From NCBI GenBank assembly GCA_030704615.1, contig CM060731.1:69606756-69670755 (forward strand): a stretch of 64,000 nt of DNA, in the 5' to 3' direction. Within the stretch, counting starts at the first letter, position 1. Each line of letters opens with the position of its first letter. This document shows, one piece after another, positions 10,762-21,700 of the stretch. The notes below the pieces were generated by a model. The model did not search any database and was not told the origin of the DNA. It saw only the letters and a list, made by a program, of their open reading frames with translations. The translations under genes and the position numbers were made by a program. Origin of the DNA: Takakia lepidozioides. Lineage: Eukaryota > Streptophyta > Takakiopsida > Takakiales > Takakiaceae.

Positions 10762-10818
10762 TGCTGTTCACAAAAGTAAACAAACCACAAGGGAGAGAGG
10801 GTGCAGAAAAAGTTAAAA

Positions 10819-11517
10819 GATTGTACTCATAAGACGTTGTTTGTCGTAGCCTTGTGGCCATTGACCCCGCGCCCACTTTGAGCGGAAACAAAAGGGACAG
10901 AACCTGCCTCTGTCAGGGACTAACGTTGGTAGTAAGACTTACCTTCATATATAGAATTAATCTGGGTTTTCCATATATCCTCTAGAAATCCCTTCACACA
11001 AGCATCAAACTGTTGTGTGTGATTTGCCCAATAACTAGGCCTCAGGAGGGCCTTGAGACTTTCAAAGTTGGTAAACAGAGGTACAGGCACAATTCCCTTG
11101 ATAGATTTGAAGAGAGCGTCTCTTTGGTGAGAGAACCCCGGACAGTGTATCAGAAAATGAGTATTGTCTTCAGATTGCCCACACAACGGGAAATTGCACC
11201 CTCCCTTTCCTCTCTGCTTCTGTTTGATGTTCAAAGGTAGGCTTCCTGCCCTGAGTTTAAATTTCAGTCTAGTGCCGAGAGTGGGTAGACCCTTGAGGTC
11301 ATCCAAGATGTCCTCCCCCATGTCACTAACTGGAAACAAGTTCAGGGAAGTTTTTTGCCTAACTTCATTTTCATCAGACAATCTCATGGCAACAGGCATG
11401 GCTTTGGACACTACAGCCTCTAAGTCAGATTTATCAACCCATATTGCAGATCCGTACTCCAAAGCAGGTCTAATAATGTGACAAAGCATGGTTTCTTAAC
11501 CTCGGAGTTGACCCCTC
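10819..11517 (-). mobile_element. 5'-truncated LINE with 17-bp target duplication
   Basis: The minus strand encodes the C-terminal part of a non-LTR reverse-transcriptase protein: HIIRPALEYGSAIWVDKSDL, then a zinc-knuckle-like CGQSEDNTHFLIHCPG, followed by FLEDIWKTQINSIYEGK. TGCAGAAAAAGTTAAAA occurs on both sides (10802-10818 and 11518-11534) and marks the target site duplication made by target-primed insertion. The copy is about 0.7 kb, truncated at its 5' end as LINE copies usually are, and shows no poly-A at its 3' end. It sits within a predicted intron of the minus-strand ORF set. Related copies lie at 13764-14498 and 14683-15400. Confidence 0.82.
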
Positions 11518-11799
11518 TGCAGAAAAAGTTAAAAAAGAGAGGGAAGATATTCATGTCATGTCAAGACATGGACAAGACCAACTAGGGTCATTTTGTCAAT
11601 TAAAGACATAAACAGCCCATGACAGGGCACCATCTAACATTTCCAGTCTTGTCATAACACACCAAGTGACGCCACCCATTCAGTCATGATAAAACAGGGG
11701 GAGGGCGGGGTATGTCCATAATCAGATTCCTGTCACGTACCCAAGTGACCCTCTTGCACAATATAAGTCAGATTGCACCCTCAGATTATATCATCCATA

Positions 11800-12370
11800 G
11801 TTATCCATAAGATATGCACCATGCAAGATATCATGGGCATATAAGAACTTCTTGCCACATTACAGATCAAGATATGTATACACAAGTACCTTGAGGTGAT
11901 CCAAGACAAGCATTATGCAAGGTAGATAAGAACAGTCTGCCCAACACATTCAGTGAGTGTTCACACCGGCAACAGGAAGGACCAGCCTGCAATTAATTAC
12001 ACTTCTGGCCTGCCACCAAGTACACTTCTTGGGCATGGTAAGCCATATTGTCGCTTCACATTTGGCCAAATGTAAGCACCCCAAAGCATGCATCGTGCAA
12101 GGCCTTCTGGGCATGTAAGAACAGTCTGTCATTGTATATATTCAGGACCTGTGCACATAGGACTCTTGCTGGCCCAGCCTGCAGTAAATCAGACTTCAAA
12201 CATGCAACCAAGTGATCACTTTGGGCATGACAAGACTGACTGCGACTTCATTCTACATCATGTACACTTGCCCCAAGATATACATCATGTAAGGCGTTTT
12301 GGCATGGAAGAAAGGCCTGCCCTGTCACAACATCCAGATCTGGACACACATACACTTTGAGTGCCCAAGA
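11800..12370. repeat. Diverged tandem repeat, about four copies
   Basis: A motif of the type CATCATGCAAGG...GGGCATGTAAGAACAGTCTGCC...ACATTCAG recurs near 11815, 11910, 12087 and 12272, with irregular spacing of about 100-185 bp and strong divergence. There is no open frame. Confidence 0.6.
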
Positions 12371-13019
12371 CCAAGCCCACTTGGCCAAGATAAATCATAC
12401 AATGCAGGTGGCTGTTCATATGGCAAAATAAAGTAAATAATCAGGCAGCAACAGTATGTTCCTTTTGCACACGTCCTTATCTGCAAGCTCAAGAGAATTC
12501 AAAGTAGGTAGGGATCCTCACCTGGTCCCATCACAAGCCCCCACAAAAACCAATGGGTTAGTGAGGATTGTGGAACCCCAGGTGAATCACAGACCCCTAC
12601 ACTTGTTATCGATGTCAACTAAGAACCCCAAAAACAAGAGAGAAAGATATGAAGTAAAAGGAACCCTAATCGCCAAAAGCACCTTGAGCGATTGGGGAAG
12701 GTAACATTGCACCATCGCCACCAAACACGCCAACAAGCTAAGGAGAAGCGAAGCATGCAAATGCTAGGTCTAAGAAGGGATAGGGAGCGATATACTTCCC
12801 CACCAGAGCGCCGCTGCGAAACATAAAAGCCAGAGGAGGGAGAGGGACGATGCCATCACAGCGGGTTCTCCCGCCTGTGAGAAGAGACAAGACGCCGCCA
12901 TTGCGCATCCCCAGGAGCTCGTCCGGCATGAAGCAGCAGACAGGGTAGCAATAGAGCTCAGACGCCATAACTCGTGAGCTCAGCAGCACGAGGTATGCAG
13001 CTGACAGCGGGAGAGACAC
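12371..13019. other. No recognised gene
   Basis: ORFs on both strands (e.g. minus 12738-13019) have no recognisable motif, splice context or repeat relation in this window. Confidence 0.35.
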
Positions 13020-13035
13020 CCTAGGGAAGACCCCA

Positions 13036-13655
13036 ATTTTTCATCCGGGGAATGAATAATCAATACCCTTTCTCTTAAAAACCCGACGGATGTCATCCGT
13101 TAGCTAGGTTTAAACAGTAGATTATAGGGTAGGAGTTAGGGTTTCACTCCTTAATTAGCAATAATTAAGGGTAATTAAAAAAATCTCCATGGCCATCATA
13201 AGCTGTTTTTTTCATCCAGTCCAGATGAAAAAAATAAATAGGTTCATTTATTTGGATGAGGTCCATCAACAGGATGAAAAAGTAATATACATCATCCAGG
13301 GCAGCGGTTTTTCATCCTAACAGGTAATTCGTCATCCCTTAAGAGAAAGCCTCATCCAGTACTGAAAAAAAGCATAAAGGGGGAATAAAACGAATTCAAA
13401 TCCTGGTATTTTTCATCCGGCATGGATGGAAAAATTATAGATAGGATGCCAGTGTCATAACCCTATGAGGTAATTCCTCATTCTCTGGTGACTCATCTGA
13501 TATAGATGAAAGTCAATAAAAGAGGAATGAAAAATTATAGGTCCTTTTTAAAAGTACTTTAGTGTCTACCCAGGTGATTCTTCCGGTATGGATAGAAAAC
13601 CTTTACAAGTCGGGTGAAAACACCTTTTAGAATCCATCTGGTATAGATGGAAGAT
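13036..13655. repeat. Cluster of CATCC...GGATG short palindromes
   Basis: Many short inverted motifs of the form TTTCATCC-(2-6 nt)-GGATGAAA recur, e.g. near 13216-13232 (TTCATCCAGTCCAGATGAA), 13411-13431 (TTTCATCCGGCATGGATGG), 13496-13510 and 13637-13652. There are also unpaired TCATCC or GATGAA copies near 13258, 13275, 13290, 13308, 13331 and 13350. The dense, spaced array resembles the subterminal repeats of class II transposons, but no bounding element was found. Confidence 0.6.
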
Positions 13656-13763
13656 CATGAAGAGAACACTGATGCAACCGGCCAGTTCCGAGGAGGGAGA
13701 CAGAGGGAGAGAGGGGCAACAATGAAAAAAAATGGGTTGGGGGGGGGGGGGAAGGTTAGATGG

Positions 13764-14498
13764 TGGGGTCAGCTGCAGCATATGTCCAACACCAGATATC
13801 TTAAGTTAATCGACTCTATATCTTGGAAACAAGACCGCCCACCGACCTGTCAAACAGGCTAAGTCCTGGCAGAAGACAGTAGAAGAGATTCTCAAGGACC
13901 TGGACCTGGAACCGCAAGTCTTCACCCTGCTGGATAAATCCGACACTTAGAGGCTGTAGTGTCCAACCATGTCTGTTGCCATGAGATTGTCTGATGAAAA
14001 TGAAGTTAAAAAACTTCCCTGAACTTGTTTCCAGTCAGTGTCATGGGTGGGACATCTTGGATGACCTCAGGGTCTACCCACTCTCGGCACTAGACTGAAA
14101 TTTAAACTCAGGGCAGGAAGCCTACTTTTGAACAGCAAACAGAAGCAGAGAAGAAAGGGAGAGTGCAATTTGCCGTTGTGTGGGCAATCTGAAGACAGTA
14201 CTCATTTTCTGATACACTGTCTTGGGTTCTCTCACCAAAGAGACGCTCTCTTCAAATCTATCAATGGAATTGTGCATGTACCTCTGTTTACTAACTTTGA
14301 AAAAGTCGAGGCTGAGCCAAAACCCAGCCCCTTCTGAGGCCTAGTTATTGGCATCTCACACACAGCAGATTGATGCTTGTGTGAAGGGATTTGTAGAGGA
14401 TATCTGGAAAAACCCGGATTAATTCTATATGTGAAGGTAAGTCTTTACTACAACATCAGCCCCTGACAGAGGTAGGATCTGTCCCTTTTGTTTCCCCA
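13764..14498 (+). mobile_element. LINE 3' fragment, copy A
   Basis: The plus strand carries a degenerate LINE C-terminal region with LPLCGQSEDSTHFLIHCLG and FSHQRDALFKSINGIVHVPL, followed by the family's 3' tail (CCCCTGACAGAGGTAGGATC). Its first 200 bp (from about 13764) are nearly repeated at about 14683, so copies A and B form a direct repeat with a spacing of about 0.92 kb. Several stops and frameshifts; not functional. Confidence 0.75.
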
Positions 14499-14501
14499 AG
14501 A

Positions 14502-14600
14502 GGGGCAACAAAGAAAAACAAAGAATGTGGGGAGGGAGTGACTGAGCAGCAGCAGCTGCCAGTCACTCCCCCCCCACCTTTTTCTTTTCTTTGTTGCCCC
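14502..14600. repeat. Foldback element (GGGGCAACAAAG family), copy 2
   Basis: Near-perfect inverted repeat of about 40 bp per arm: GGGGCAACAAAGAAAAAC opposite TTTTCTTTTCTTTGTTGCCCC, with AGTGACTG opposite CAGTCACT at the centre. It lies immediately after the LINE tail of copy A. Confidence 0.8.
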
Positions 14601-14682
14601 CTGATGTCTCCCTCTCACTCCCTCTCTCCCTCTCCCCTCTCTTCTGTGCTGCTCTCTTTTAAGCTCCCGACGAGATAAATTC

Positions 14683-15400
14683 AAGGTCAGATGGTGGGTT
14701 CAGCTGCAACATATGTCCAACACCAGATTTCTTAAGTTAATCGACTCTATATCTTGGAAACAGGACCACCCACCGACCTGTCAAACAGGCTAAGTCCTGG
14801 TAGAAGACAATAGAAGAGATTCTCAAGGACCTGGACCTGGAACCGCAAGTCTTCACCCTACTGGATAGATATGACTTAGAGGCTGTAGTGTCCAACCATG
14901 TCTATGGGCAACCTGAAGACATTATTCATTTTCTGATACATTGTCCGGGGTTCTCTCACCAAAGAGACGCTCTCTTCAAATCTATCAAGGGAATTGTGCA
15001 TGTACCTCTGTTTACTAACTTTGAAAAAGTCGAGGTTGAGCCAAAAGCCCAGCCCCTTCGTCCTGTCAAACAAGGTGAGCCCTGGGAGAAGAGAGTAAAA
15101 GAGATTCTCAAGGATCTGAATCTGGACCCGCAAGTCTTGACCTTGCTAGATAAACCTGACTTAGAGTGTGTAGTGTCCAAAGCCATGTCTGTTACCAGAA
15201 AATTGTCCGATGAAAATGAAGTTAGGAAGAAAACTTCCCTGAACCTGTTTCCAGTCTGTGACATGGGGGAGGACATCATGGATGCGCTCAAGGGTCTATC
15301 CCACTCTTGGCACCAGACCTAAATTTAAAGTCAGGGCAGGAAGACTACCTTTGAACAGTAAACAGAAGCAGAGAGGAAAAGGAGAGTGCAATTTCCCTGA
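14683..15400 (+). mobile_element. LINE 3' fragment, copies B and C
   Basis: It starts with the same leader as copy A (GTCAGATGGTGGGTTCAGC), then switches to the zinc-knuckle region (GQPEDIIHFLIHCPGFSHQR). At about 15058 it restarts upstream as RPVKQGEPWEKRVKEILKDL, LECVVSKAMSVTRKLSDENE and LFPVCDMGEDIMDALKG. So two overlapping LINE 3' segments are joined head to tail. It ends near 15400, where the sequence becomes GC-rich. Confidence 0.72.
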
Positions 15401-15640
15401 CGTACCTCTGCTGGTGCTGGTGCTTGAAGCGAGCGAGCTGCGCCGGCGAGCTTGCGGTGCTGTCACGGCTGCAGCGGCGCGGGTCCCCGCCGCTGCAGGG
15501 CGTCTCCCCCGCTCACCACGGCTCTCTCTCTCTTAGCTCGTTAGGTCGCGCTCTGCGCTACGTTCCTACCACACATTGGAGAGAGACATCAGCCCGTGCT
15601 TAGGGCAAGAAAGAAAGACAGAAAGTGATAGAGGAGGCGG
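15401..15640. other. GC-rich stretch, no gene seen
   Basis: It contains an imperfect inverted repeat (GCTGCAGCGGCGCGGG opposite CCGCCGCTGCAGG, about 15469-15500) and a CT run. It lies between the LINE copies and the exon of the minus-strand ORF set. Confidence 0.4.
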
Positions 15641-15844
15641 TGCTTACCTTGGGCATTGGAGCGGCGTTGGGGCAAACTCCTTGGGGCCTTGCGACCACCT
15701 CGGGCTCAGCAGCAGGTGCGTTTCTCCTCCACCTTAAACCCCTCCTAAACCCCACTCTCTGAATTACCTCTCTCCCAAAGAACAAACAAAAACGGGAGGG
15801 GAAAGAGATGCTTGAAGCACTTAGGGGAAAAAAAAAAGCACGGC

Positions 15845-16106
15845 CCCACGTGCGACGCCCAGCCGTCGCACGCCTGCGCCCGCCTTTTTTGAAATGTAAA
15901 AATGAAGATTGCGACGGCTGGTCGTCGTTTCTTGCGACCCCCGGCCCGATAAATAAAAAACACGTCGCCCCCAGCGACGGTTGTCCGTCGCGGGGTGCGA
16001 CCCCCAGGTTAAAAAAACTCGTCGTCCAATGCGACGCTAGGGTGTCACAGGCGGCGACGGCCGGCCTTTCTGGATTTAGGGTTTAGGGCCTTTTGGGTTT
16101 CTTAGT
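15845..16106. repeat. CACTA left subterminal repeats
   Basis: At least five GCGACG/CGTCGC-containing palindromic units (e.g. GCGACGCCCAGCCGTCGC), ending with the GGGTTTAGGGCC block shared, inverted, with the right end. In CACTA elements such repeats are the transposase binding region. Confidence 0.8.
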
Positions 16107-16483
16107 TTTTATTTATTTTATTTATTTTTTCATATGGTACTGGGTTAGGGTGTTTGTTTTCTTTATGGTGCTGGGTTTTGGATTGGCGGTTTTGGTTGTG
16201 GGTCTTGGGGTTAAAAGGATAAACGGTGTAATTATGATTCACATACCCAAAATGTCGTTCAATCTGATAATCGCAAAGCGCTGGGTCTCAACAAATTTTT
16301 CCATAGTGTGAGCATCCTGAAGATAGAACGAGAGGAAGGATTTATTGTCTTGGGCTCTAGCACCATAGGGATGCTCCGCCTTTGGTTACCAATTTTGAAA
16401 GCCCCGAGGTTGAGGCATAAGTTTTTTTTGCCAACGGTTTTTGAGAAATGAAAGTGTTGGTGGTGTGTGTTAATTAGGATGGG
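16107..16483. other. Spacer inside the CACTA element
   Basis: T-rich with ATTTATTTTATTTATTT at about 16110-16127. Presumed 5' non-coding region of the SET-like gene; nothing else is recognised. Confidence 0.4.
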
Positions 16484-17783
16484 ATGGTGAGGAAACATCG
16501 ACCCGTCTCCCTCGAGGATGGGGAGCTAGTACCACATATCGATTGTGGCCCTAGAGCGACCATTTTTTGTGGCGAGGAGGCACCCATTGCACCTTATCCA
16601 ATACAGGCTGTCGGGCACAATCGTAGAAGAGACTGGGGCCAAATTTCAGGTGATACGGAGGATGTTGACACTCCGGGATCGAACGCGCCGCGGTTGCCCC
16701 CTCGCGGGCCACCCCGTCCAACCACGTCCACCTTTGACCCCCCCCCCCCGACAGGATTGAGTGTTGGTGAGTGTTGAGAACGGATACCGCCAGGCGGCAC
16801 CAGACCACCGAGGCGGCGACCGCATGTTGTTGAAAAACATTACAAGAAGAACAAGATTGTGGATGCGGCAAAGGTGAGTGTTTTTCCCACCCTTCTCATT
16901 AACATTCATTTAAGATACATTTAGATTTATCTAATAATATAGTATGATTGGTAAGCATACATGAATCAAAATTACGACATAAGTATTGACCACTACGCAC
17001 ATTGCAGCCACGACTTGATGCCCCCCGAACCCCTAGGAGGGGTCGGCTTCGCCCTAGGTTTCCTCCCCTTCGGCTTGGGCGACCTGAGCCGGATCCTCGC
17101 CCCCGATGGGAAGCGTATAGGACTATGTTATTGAGGACCGTCCAGCCTCGTTGTTGGGGGAATCATCTCGACCCTCCCACCCCCATCCGAGAAAATGTGG
17201 AGTTCGAGTATTGGGGGAGACGGTATGTTGTGAGAGCCGCTACAGACCCTGCTATGGGTCGGGGTTTATTCATGGTCAATGATATTGTGGTTCCTCCTCG
17301 GAGAAACAGCATGGTGGACTTGTTTCCCTACTACAGTCCATACTACACTTCCGCGGAGTTCCGTACATTACGCCCGAAGCCCCATACATCCTACCCTACA
17401 TTTTGTGTGTCAACGGACAGGATGTACGTAGATGGGGGTTGTCTCCCATTGAGATCAGATTTTGTGATGGTGACCCCGACATCTTTGGCAATATTGCTGG
17501 GCTGGTCAATAGTTCTTTTGGTCATCCTAGGAGAACCAATGTCGTATGGGACGAGCGAAGCGATGGGCATGAGAGTTTTTGTGGTCATACGTCAATACAC
17601 TGTGAGGGGATGCACATGTTTGTGATGACATGTGCTAGTAGGACTATTAGGGCTGGCAGCGAACTATTTGCATCATACGAGTTCTCCCGGGATGATTGGG
17701 ACCTCCGATTACAGCGTGAGTGGGATGTGTATGATAGAAATAGGGTTCCTTTGAGACAGGGATCGCGTAGAGGGGCATTGTAG
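16484..17783 (+). pseudogene. SET-domain-like protein carried by the CACTA element
   Basis: SET domains transfer methyl groups from S-adenosylmethionine to lysine, often on histones. The main exon is 17008-17783, after a good acceptor (CACATTGCAG). An upstream proline-rich exon ends at 16873 (VVEKHYKKNKIVDAAK, donor GTGAGT), and the two join in phase. SET-like landmarks in order: AMGRGLFMVNDIVVPP (the GxG-type start), DLFPYY, NIAGLVNSSFGHPRRTNV (in the place of the asparagine-rich NHS motif) and FVMTCASRTIRAGSELFASY (the IxxGxEL..Y end). A frame change at about 17403 separates the first motif from the rest, so this copy is probably inactive. The exact NHS motif is replaced by VNSS, and no Cys-rich pre- or post-SET is seen. 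The gene lies inside the element's ends and points the same way as the transposase. Alternative: a plant-specific domain with only a SET-like fold signature. Confidence 0.55.
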
Positions 17784-18762
17784 ATATTCTCATGATGTAC
17801 TTTGTATACATCCGATTAATCGATTGATGTAAAAAAAATTTATTGTTGCTCGTGTGGGTTGCAACTTTGCATATGTGATCTAAACATACTTATGCACATG
17901 TGGACCAAATATGAGCTTGAACCAAGTTGATTCAATGGGTCATTCTAGTGTTGAACGCAACTACGTGTCATAGAGACGGAAAATTGTGTTTCGTCTGCAG
18001 ATGATTTTTTTTTTAATTCCATTTTCAAGCCATATGCTTAATGATAGCATATGCAATGTGCGTGCAAAATTTGGGAGTAAACAAAAGTCATTTGGACCCA
18101 TAATCAGATTTTGTTCTTTCATTTGTACTCTAGTTGAGTTATCTTCAACTTCATGCACTCTTCATAGAGAGTTATGCAAAAAGTGACCCTAGAAACACAC
18201 TTATTTTTTTTCCATTTTTTTTTGTCCCATTTTTTGCATGGATGTAGTGGTGCAAAGCCTGATGTCACAGAACAAAATAGAGCTAAAAATAAAATCATTA
18301 CGCCCCTCAAAACCGCAATCATATATTTTTTCTAAATGCAAATATTTATTTTAAATTCGATTTAATTCAAAATTGGTGCAAGGGTGAGTGCGTCGTTGGG
18401 GAGGGTTTTTTTTTTTTCCTCCTGGATCTTTGTACAGGTGTTGCACACATATTTAAGCACATGTAGGAAAATGAAGCTTGAGCCACATCCGTTTGTTGGG
18501 TGCAATGGATGGAGGATTTTCTTTCACATTAATAAACAAAAATTGGTTGATAGGGTGAATGCGTCATTGGGGGGGCAAATGATTTTGTTTTGGTTTGAAA
18601 CTTTGCATGCGTGTACGTTGCGCACATACATGTAATTATTGAATGACATATTGATGCACACACACATTGAAGGTTGTTGTTTGCATTTCGCTTATAATGA
18701 AGTGTATGGTTGCAATGACACATTATAATATATGTCCCTATGTTCATTTGTTCGTACTAGGA
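17784..18762. other. Spacer or intron inside the CACTA element
   Basis: A/T-rich, with two loosely related stretches (about 17865-17945 and 18430-18620, sharing AACTTTGCAT and GCACATGT..AAAATGAAGCTTGA-type text), suggesting an internal duplication. No coding region. An acceptor-like TACTAG lies just before the transposase frame opens at 18763. Confidence 0.45.
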
Positions 18763-21700
18763 CTTTGTCCATCCCTTCCCGGTCTTTTCTCTTGGCACCC
18801 CATCCGAAAACAACCCAAGTACATCAAGCGGGAGCCCGTGGGCGAGACGCCGTCCCCACAGTAACGGACGATGATGACGATGACAGTGACACTGACACTG
18901 ACACTGACAACACCGATGAGCATGGAATTAACCAGGAGGATGTCGCAAGCCATGGAGGATCTCTTAATGCATCATATGTGGGCGCTGATGCATTCCCATG
19001 AAGAGGGAACCCGGCAATCGATGATCCTGAAATGGCCCCCTCAAATGACATGGAGAGGGAGGCGAGAACTCCCTTGTACGAAGGGCAAAAGTGAGTCGAC
19101 TTTCAACAATCTTACTTTGCTCAATCTTCAAATTCGATTTGGCATAAGTAATGTTGGGATGTCTGCCATAATGCGAACTATTGCAGGACTATATCATTGC
19201 TCACACTTGAAACCCAAGATGCCACGGGTCGCGGAAAGAGGCGCGCGAAGTCTTGGACTCTGTGGGGATGGGCTATAAGATTTTTCATGCATGTCCATGT
19301 TGATAAAAACCCTATACTACGGAGATGATTCGCATCTCACCAAGTGCCCAAAGTGCAAGAAAGACCGATATCGGGATGATGTCCAAGGGAAAAAAGTACC
19401 ACGCAAGGTATAAGCGCCATTCCCCCTCGCATGGAGATTATTAGAGAGTAGTGTACTCATGCAAGATCTGATTGTGGTTTTGGAAGGAGTGAGTGAGGAG
19501 TGGAAGGAGCGACGTTTGGTTTTGACCATTCACACCCAAATGAGGGAGAGGCTGCATAAAGGGAAAGACATAAGGGTGTTGTATTATGTGTGCTAATGGG
19601 ATGATTACATGTGGGGGGCGTGGGGTATTTCATCCTAGAAATGCATTACTTTCGATCATCCCGCGATTGAGGGCACAGTACCGAAGCCCCGATTGGCCAG
19701 ACTCATGAGATGCACGCCTCGCATCGGAGCCCCCGGGAAAGGTGTGCGGGCCACAAGATTCACAAGCATGGAGGCATATTGAGAGATGTGGTTTTCTCTT
19801 GGAGGACCCACGACATGTCCACCTCGGCTTCTCCTCGGATGGGGTCAACCCATTCTCTGTCCAGTCATGTAGTCATTCCACTTGGCCGTGACCATGGTGA
19901 ATTACAACATCCCTCCGTATCTTTCAATTAAAAAAGGCCATATCATGTTGGCTGCCATTGTGCCAGGTGAGTGTACTCATTTCATGTTTATTATTGCCTT
20001 CAACTTTACATTAAACTTTTGATCTTTGACGCAATTCGGATGCAAGATTGATGAGTGACATAATCATGGAGTAAGACGTGTAATTCATTTTGTAGTATAA
20101 TCTGCATATTGGTGGAGCATTGAAACAATGATGTGAATGTCTCAAAGGGAAAAAAACAAGTGGCAAACATGGACACGTACTTGCGACCACTTGTTGATGA
20201 ACTTAAAGAGCTATGGAGGGGGGTCCTTATTGGATGCTTCACTTGACCCTATGGCCGGACAATCTTTTCAGATGAGAGGCATCTTGCTTTGGACAATGCA
20301 TGATTATCCAGGTATATTATGTTCCCCATGAACAACCCGCGTACATTCACTTGTCAATGCCGGATGAGGATGAGGATTGGGATTGATTGAAGTAGCGGCG
20401 ACAGTCTTGTGCACCGTAGTGGGGTAGATGACATTATGGGCCATGCACATGACAACTTTTTGTTTTTGCTAATGTGGCGGGATGTGTAGTACAAGACTAA
20501 CTGTTTGCTCGGGCTAAGCACCAAAGGGTACCATGCATGCTTGCATTGTGGCGATGATCTTGATGCACATAGCTCCCGCCATCTTCACAAGATGGTGTAT
20601 CCCAACTACCGCAATTTTCTTCCTATGAGCCATCGATGGAGAAGAAGAGAGAAACACTTGTTTGATGCAAAGAGGAAGTACGTCCCCCCCCTATGACACC
20701 GTCCGGGCAGTTTTGGAGGACCGATGGAAGGAGGCCCATGCGGGCACGGACGGTGAAGTGGACGTGCCCGGCATGAAACGACTTTCAAATCTCTACGAGT
20801 TGCCATATTGGGCGGTACATATTCCGCAAAAATCCGTCAATATCCCTATGCATGCATGTGATATTGCACATTTGGTATGCGTTGCATTGTCACTTTCACG
20901 TAAATTTTTTTGTATAAGTCTTTGTGGGTGGGGATATATGATTTGCCATCTTCTAGATCCCATGCATATTGAGAAGAATGTCTGCTCGTCTTTTTTTTGG
21001 GTTCTTCATGGCACGCCGGCAAAGAAGGGAGTGGCTGCAAAAGGAATTCTCTCGGTGTTAGAAAGAGCTTGAGGAGCAGGGTTGCATGTGCCATCTATGG
21101 GCCAACAAAATGGTGTGGACCCAAAGGGTGTTGTACTGGAAGTATAGGCGCGCACCTTGGCAATGGACAAAGGAGGATACAAGAAAGTGATAGCCACCAT
21201 AAGTGCTGTCCGAACACCAACTGGTTATGGGTCATCCCTCCGTACGAAGTTTAGCGAAGAAGACGGGGTCCATGGTTTGAAGTCTCATAACTACCACAAT
21301 CTATTGCAAGACATCTTGCCCATTGCAGTACGTGGGACATTGACTCCCGAGGTTCGTGAGATAATCTATAGATTGGGAGGTTGTTCCGGTGGATTTGCTC
21401 CAAAGAGTTGGAAAGAGCAGATTTTTCACGCATGAAGAAGGAGGCGGCGGAGGTAATGTGTATGTTGGAGATGCACCTTCATCCCTCCTTCTTTGACATC
21501 CAAGTGCACTTGGTAGTGCACTTAGTAGAAGAGGCTTCGATTGCCGGCCCCATTCATTCTCGGTGGATTCTTTCCTTGAGCGTATATGAAGACTTTGAAA
21601 GGATTTGTAAGACAAATGGCGCACCCCGAGGGTAGCATGGCGGAGGGGTATATGTTGCAAGAAGCTATGTTCTATTGCACGGAGTACATGACAAGGGTGG

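Larger units (their letters stand above)
8818..15785 (-). pseudogene. Multi-exon minus-strand ORF set, transposon-associated, function unknown
   Basis: Several good splice sites on the minus strand line up in phase. Exon ending 15651: ARPQGVCPNAAPMPK then donor GTAAGC. Exon 10436-9919: begins VPAYGEKKKSPAPKKG after a GACAG acceptor, continues SSAAKAALVKAQRQVQ and EVAKIAKRLEEVKP, donor GTGAGG. Exon about 9831-9656: PPPEPERSTKKGLDYG and LREGIERAHPETGLLHIGDT, donor GTGAGT. Exon 9527-9439: LASLVQSSGVANEGEH, donor GTAAGA. Last exon to 8818: ALRWFPLHIEWADQHFGVKR and MVGRNLKDRRYHARQIIRRA. Frameshifts occur at about 10340 and 9760, and a poly-C run sits in an intron. The last exon is loosely reminiscent of second proteins carried by plant CACTA elements, which would fit the adjacent CACTA element, but the set lies outside that element's visible 5' end. 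A captured host gene is also possible. Confidence 0.4.

Noticed and set aside
17002-17625. Reading the first SET-like frame as a complete protein to its stop
   Set aside because: After about 17403 the frame loses all SET-like motifs, which continue in another frame, so the C-terminal part of this ORF is out-of-frame translation.
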